From contig NC_081828.1 in assembly GCF_030867095.1 (NCBI RefSeq), forward strand, positions 210,434,978 to 210,498,977: a stretch of DNA of 64,000 nt. Reading direction: 5' to 3'. Every line of letters begins with the position of its first letter. Positions within the stretch are counted from its first letter, which is position 1. Of the stretch, positions 60,294 to 64,000 are shown one piece after another. The position numbers and the translations under genes are program-made. The notes under the pieces were generated by a model. It was not told where the DNA came from, made no database searches, and saw nothing but the letters and a program-made list of their open reading frames with translations. Source of the stretch: Alligator mississippiensis. Taxonomy: Eukaryota; Chordata; Crocodylia; Alligatoridae.

Positions 60294-61435
60294 CTAAGGA
60301 AAAAAAAACACATTGAAAATGTAAATATTTCAAGTATTAACCAAAGGTACAAACTGCCAGCACTACTATAGTAGCTCTGGGCATGAGGAGGTCACAAACA
60401 CACATGTCAAAGTTGGGCAAGCTCTTGGTTTTTTTGTTTTTTATATCAGTTGAACACAGCTGAAAATTAAAGGCGCATGCAATACACACACGCGTACACA
60501 TGAATTTCTGTATTTGTTTCTTTAATGAAGAGAAACAGTTTGAAGATGAGTTTAAGCAAATACAAATGAACATAGCAAAACAATTTGCTGCTAGACAGTG
60601 GTGAAAATGGGACAGTTAATAAGATGACTCACCATCTCCAACAGCTCATTTTCTTATGCCTCAAAATAAGCAGGAGATAGTTGCAACCTGTATCCTGCTT
60701 TCCATCTCAGGCTCCAATGCAACAATTGGAAGCATATATTTCTCTCCACAGGCACGGGTGGCTGCGATGCTTACAGAAATCAACACTTCCATTTGCCATG
60801 ATGCATGCTGAGATGAAGGAACTGAAAGATGAGTCCCAATTTTAAAGTCAAATGAGACTGTGTGAATTGTCATTTCCAGCATGGATCTCCCAAAATATCC
60901 ACGCCTTTACATGGATTAGATGATCAGAATCAAAAGAATAAGACTGTACCCAATCTGTCAAATGCAGTTTTGCTAGAGTCCAGTACCAATCATAAAAGTA
61001 CAATGCTTCCTAAACTGTACTGGGGAATTCCATAAAACTTCTCCCCAGAACAGTCTGTGAATGGTACCCATATCTTGAGGAATATAAAATGCAGCTGGGA
61101 TAGATGACTGGGGTAGAAGGGAAATAAATTAGCAGCCCAATCCCCACCTGATACCAGTTGTCATCACTTGTTTCCAAAGTCTGAAAATACTGGAAGAGAA
61201 GGAAAGCATTCACCTGAATGCTTACTGGAATTCAGACATTAATATGCTGCCACTGTCCTAAGGGAAACTTTTAATGAAAGAAAGAGGCTAGTTCTGAAAG
61301 CGAAGGAATTTTCAGGTCAAGTGTATAGAGCCACTCAGTATATTAGGAACCAGACATGGCAATGAGTTTCAAAAAATCCACAAGCGAGGGCTAAAAATAC
61401 AATGATTTTTACCAGGATGAGGCAAAGTCCCAGTA

Positions 61436-61992
61436 CAGGCAGTCCTCAGACTTATGACACAATTGGTTCCTGAAAACCGCATCTTCAGTCGAAACGTTGC
61501 AACTTGGAACTGATTTTCCCATAGGAAACAATGTTATAAATGGGGGATTGGTTCCTGAACCAAGGCCCGATACCCTGTTTTCACCAAAAATAACCCAGAA
61601 TTTTGTACTCAATCAATTATAGATGCATAATATAGCTACATTAATGTGTTCATATTGTAAACAGCAATCATATTGATTTGGAAGGACTTCTTTGGAGGGG
61701 ACTTTGTTGGACTTTTTGAAGGGCTCTTGGCTGGAGTCTTCCCAGAAGTCTCAGCTGCAGGTTTTTCTGGAGTCTTGGCTGCTTTCTTAAAGGAAGTGTG
61801 CAAGGAAGTTTGGACAGATGTTCTCCAGGGAGAAGGGCAATGCAGCGAACTTGTTCGCTAGCATGGTGGCGCATCGGATCAAGCGTTGTAACGTCCAAGC
61901 TGACATCATAAAGTTGAAACAGGGTGTCAATTTATAAACTTCGTAAGTGCAAAATGTTGCAACTTGAAACACTGCAAGTTGAGGACTGCCTG
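61436..61992. mobile_element. Mariner/Tigger-like element, 557 bp
   Basis: Both ends carry CAGGCAGTCCTCA in inverted orientation (13 bp perfect) and are flanked by TA dinucleotides (61,434-61,435; 61,993-61,994), the Tc1/mariner target duplication; the ends resemble pogo/Tigger elements. The interior includes 61,672-61,795, which on the minus strand reads as a Lys-Pro-Ser/Thr repeat (KTPAKSPSKSPTKSPPKK). I do not recognise a transposase. Confidence 0.7.
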
Positions 61993-63224
61993 TACTTCAT
62001 CCTTCCTCTAGTGTGTACAGGGCCCATCTACACAGTAAGGTTTTTCAGGTGTGAAACTCCTAATACTTGTATCTTTAGCTCTATTTTGGTATAACTGAAT
62101 GCAAAAACATAAGGTCTTTCTAACACGTATACACATTTTAGTTATCAGGACCAGAAAGGCAAACTGATCAACAGTGTCATTTTTTGCTTCCTTAGAAAGC
62201 AAAAAGGTTAACTTACAATATACGCTGCTATCAGCGTTCAAAACATCCATCCACTGACATTCAGGGACTCATAATGTTGAGCAGAAGAGCGATGTATGTG
62301 TGCATACATATTTTTGAGACACTTTGTGAAGCACCTTCTTGTTGCCTTTTACGGCAGTAGCCTGAGAGACCCGAGGTCACTACTGTAAACTGTACTAGGG
62401 TCAGCTAGCTGTATAAGATTACTGCTGCATACAGGGTTGCAGCTGGAGAAGAGTATTCTGTAGTTTATCACTGTTTTATTTCAGCTGTCACAATATATTT
62501 ACCATAATTCTTAAAGACAAAACTCTCACTATAAACCATCAGTTAGAAATCTGAAAGTACTTTCTCTCAATACTGTACTTTTCCTGTCTGTGCACTTAAA
62601 TATTCAGTGCATCCCATGAATGGAGAAAAGATTCCCAGGTTCACATTAACTGCGTGTGTTGACTCAACAAATGGATAAATAAAAAAATTCTCAAGACAAG
62701 TCAAATGACAGGTCATGACATGCTAAAATGTGAACTTCAAAATACTTGTTACCTCTGTAATAAACCCCCATTTGATAAATGTATGTAAATTTATCCCTAG
62801 CAAGTGTTGCTTTCAATCAATTAGCTTCTCAAATACTGTTAAGAATTTGAAATTACTACTATAAAATCCTCAGATACATAATGCTCTTGGGGGCAGTGGG
62901 CACAGGGGGAAGAGGGAGATGGGAGCATTCAATGTTGGTCCAACTTATCCCACAGAAGTCACTGAGAGTTTCCTGAGACACAAGGCACGAACAGACAAAT
63001 GTTTCGAGCATTTTAAGGAGTTTAACTGAACTACAAATTAGCTTGAGCCATATATAAATGTCACTATACAAAAAACAGGGAGAAACTCTAGAGTGCTTCA
63101 GAGTGACACGTTGGCTGGGAGGCAGTTTTTAATCTGCACACTACAAATTAAAACGCTTCAAATTCTACCTTTTTAAGTATGTTACATGTATGTCTGTCCA
63201 AACCCTTATTTATAAAACACTTGC

Positions 63225-63281
63225 CTTCAAGTCTCGTTTGTTCCTTAGCTCAATTTCCCTCAGTGCCTGTCTAAAACTGAT
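63225..63281 (-). other. Possible 57-nt cassette exon with GC donor
   Basis: On the minus strand a strong acceptor (TTTTATTTCTTGTAG) is followed by 57 nt with no stop in frame 0, then AAG and GCAAGT, the ideal form of a GC-type 5' splice site. The frame translates as ISFRQALREIELRNKRDLK, a charged helix-like peptide. Entry and exit are phase 0, which matches every other CTDSPL boundary in the window, so inclusion would keep the reading frame. I do not recognise the peptide in CTDSPL of other species. It could be a decoy pair of splice signals. Confidence 0.3.
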
Positions 63282-63644
63282 CTACAAGAAATAAAATTGT
63301 ACTGTAGCTGATGAGGTTTGTAGCATGCATACAGCTCTAGACAGAAGAGATTTTGTATGCCAGGTATGATCCAATACCCAAACATAAGGTCCGCTTGAGG
63401 CTTTTACTGTTGGGGTCAAGAGTCACGCCTTTTCTTTATTATCTGCATTACAGCAGTACCTACAGCCTCAACTAAAATAGGTTCCTTTATTAGCAAAACA
63501 GTGCACTAACATAAGTACCTAAATATCTTTCTGGTATACTAAGTATCACTGAAAAAAATTAAATGAAAGTTTGGCACCTGCATATTTTTCTCGATCTGGA
63601 CCCTACCTCTTAACAAAAACACTTAATGTAAATGAGTGATTCAC

Positions 63645-64000
63645 AACCAGGGTGCCATGAGACACTTTCAGGGGGATGTTCACAGCTAGGTAACACTACC
63701 CTAAGTGCCTTGAGTAGAGCCAGATCAGAAAGTGGCTGTGGCAAGAGCAGACACTCCTGCCAGCCTAAGGTCTATCTGTTAAACACAGGGAGTTTGTGAC
63801 AAAGGGACTCCTACCTGCGTTAGGTTTACCTAATAAGTATAACGATAAACTAAAAAAACCTTACAAGGAAAACCTAATGCCGGTGGGAGCATCTGCTCTT
63901 GCTTCAACCCTTCCTGGTCCAGCCCTGCATGCGCCTTCTGGAAACAGACGGGCAGGACGGTTCTACCTGGTGGTGGCGACAACTCGGACAAACACAGGAA
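63645..64000 (+). mobile_element. hAT-like element related to the 41.2-41.7k copy (cut by window end)
   Basis: It begins GATTCACAACCAGGGTGCCATGAGACAC, a hAT-type end. At 63,908-63,970 it shares CCTGGTCCAGCCC and CTGGAAACA with 41,450-41,495 in the same orientation. The right end is outside the window. Confidence 0.5.

Larger units (their letters stand above)
35800..64000 (-). other. CTDSPL: CTDSPL gene, 3' part (five exons, introns, 3' UTR)
   Basis: This is the minus-strand 3' portion of the gene for CTD small phosphatase-like protein (SCP3, HYA22), a nuclear FCP1-family phosphatase that removes phosphate from the RNA polymerase II CTD (Ser5) and other substrates including RB1. Five exons join in phase 0 into 187 codons plus stop, covering the whole catalytic HAD/FCP1 domain. 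The N-terminal exons are not in the window and should lie beyond 64,000. The C-terminal end ([16 protein letters not shown]) is of the CTDSPL type, not the CTDSP1 or CTDSP2 type as I recall them. The intronic mir-26a agrees, since mir-26a-1 sits in CTDSPL in other vertebrates. Introns are 1,948, 1,701, 6,218 and 9,525 nt, counted from the 3' end. Confidence 0.95.
60294..64000 (-). other. CTDSPL: CTDSPL upstream intron (partial)
   Basis: This is intronic sequence upstream of the catalytic exon. It contains a 557-bp TA-flanked mariner/Tigger-like element, a hAT-like fragment at the right edge and the candidate 57-nt exon. Apart from those I see nothing that supports a gene. The short alternative exon known from other CTDSPL genes (GDQRQV-type peptide) was looked for and not found. 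Confidence 0.75.

Noticed and set aside
60626..60662. Possible short exon ending GGAGATG|GTGAGT on the minus strand
   Set aside because: The donor is strong but the only nearby acceptor (TTTTGAG) is poor, and the frame in the required phase contains a TAA.
62212..62255. Possible exon with donor GTAAGT near 62,216 (minus strand)
   Set aside because: The acceptor context is weak, the length (about 35 nt) breaks phase 0, and there is no similarity to known CTDSPL N-terminal sequence.

Overview
The window is vertebrate nuclear DNA, most likely from a sauropsid and probably a crocodilian (alligator-like). Five coding exons with canonical splice sites spell the C-terminal 187 residues of CTDSPL (CTD small phosphatase-like), and an intron of that gene holds a miR-26a hairpin. 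The repeats fit the assignment: CR1 LINE 3' ends, MIR-like SINEs, a Penelope-like retroelement, many short hAT, Harbinger-like and mariner/Tigger-like DNA elements. The species call rests on recognising repeat style and is inference. No bacterial, organellar, rRNA, CRISPR or protein-coding single-exon gene is supported, and most open frames in the window are chance frames in non-coding or repeat DNA.

Layout. Positions 1 to about 35,800 are intergenic, downstream of CTDSPL. I find no convincing coding exon there. The content is CR1 and MIR fragments (roughly 335, 3.6k, 8.1k, 11.4k, 13.5k, 14.6k, 19k, 23.4k, 26.6k, 30.2k, 32.1k, 35.2k), three complete hAT-type elements with 8-bp target duplications (9,382-10,333; 15,358-15,976; 35,010-35,196), a 1.1-kb element with 17-bp perfect terminal inverted repeats and TTA duplications (11,532-12,631), a Penelope-like element with a broken GIY-YIG endonuclease and inverted ends (20,190-21,105), GC-rich repetitive tracts (21.4-22.3k, 24.8-25.4k) and two stretches that look like conserved regulatory DNA (about 2.15-2.35k and 29.1-29.24k).

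From 35.8k to the right end everything belongs to the minus-strand CTDSPL locus: a 4.5-kb AT-rich 3' UTR (about 35,800-40,337), then exons at 40,338-40,463, 42,412-42,597, 44,299-44,391, 50,610-50,666 and 60,192-60,293, with the first exons lying beyond 64,000. All internal boundaries are phase 0. mir-26a lies in the 6.2-kb intron between the 57-nt and 93-nt exons. The host 3' UTR carries two 7-mer matches to the miR-26 seed, which suggests feedback of the intronic microRNA on its host.

The less expected items are: a possible 57-nt, phase-0 cassette exon with a GC donor at 63,225-63,281; a roughly 310-bp fold-back repeat in the last intron that would give a long intronic dsRNA; a nearly perfect 25-bp-arm hairpin at 50,200-50,257; and the inverted-end Penelope copy.
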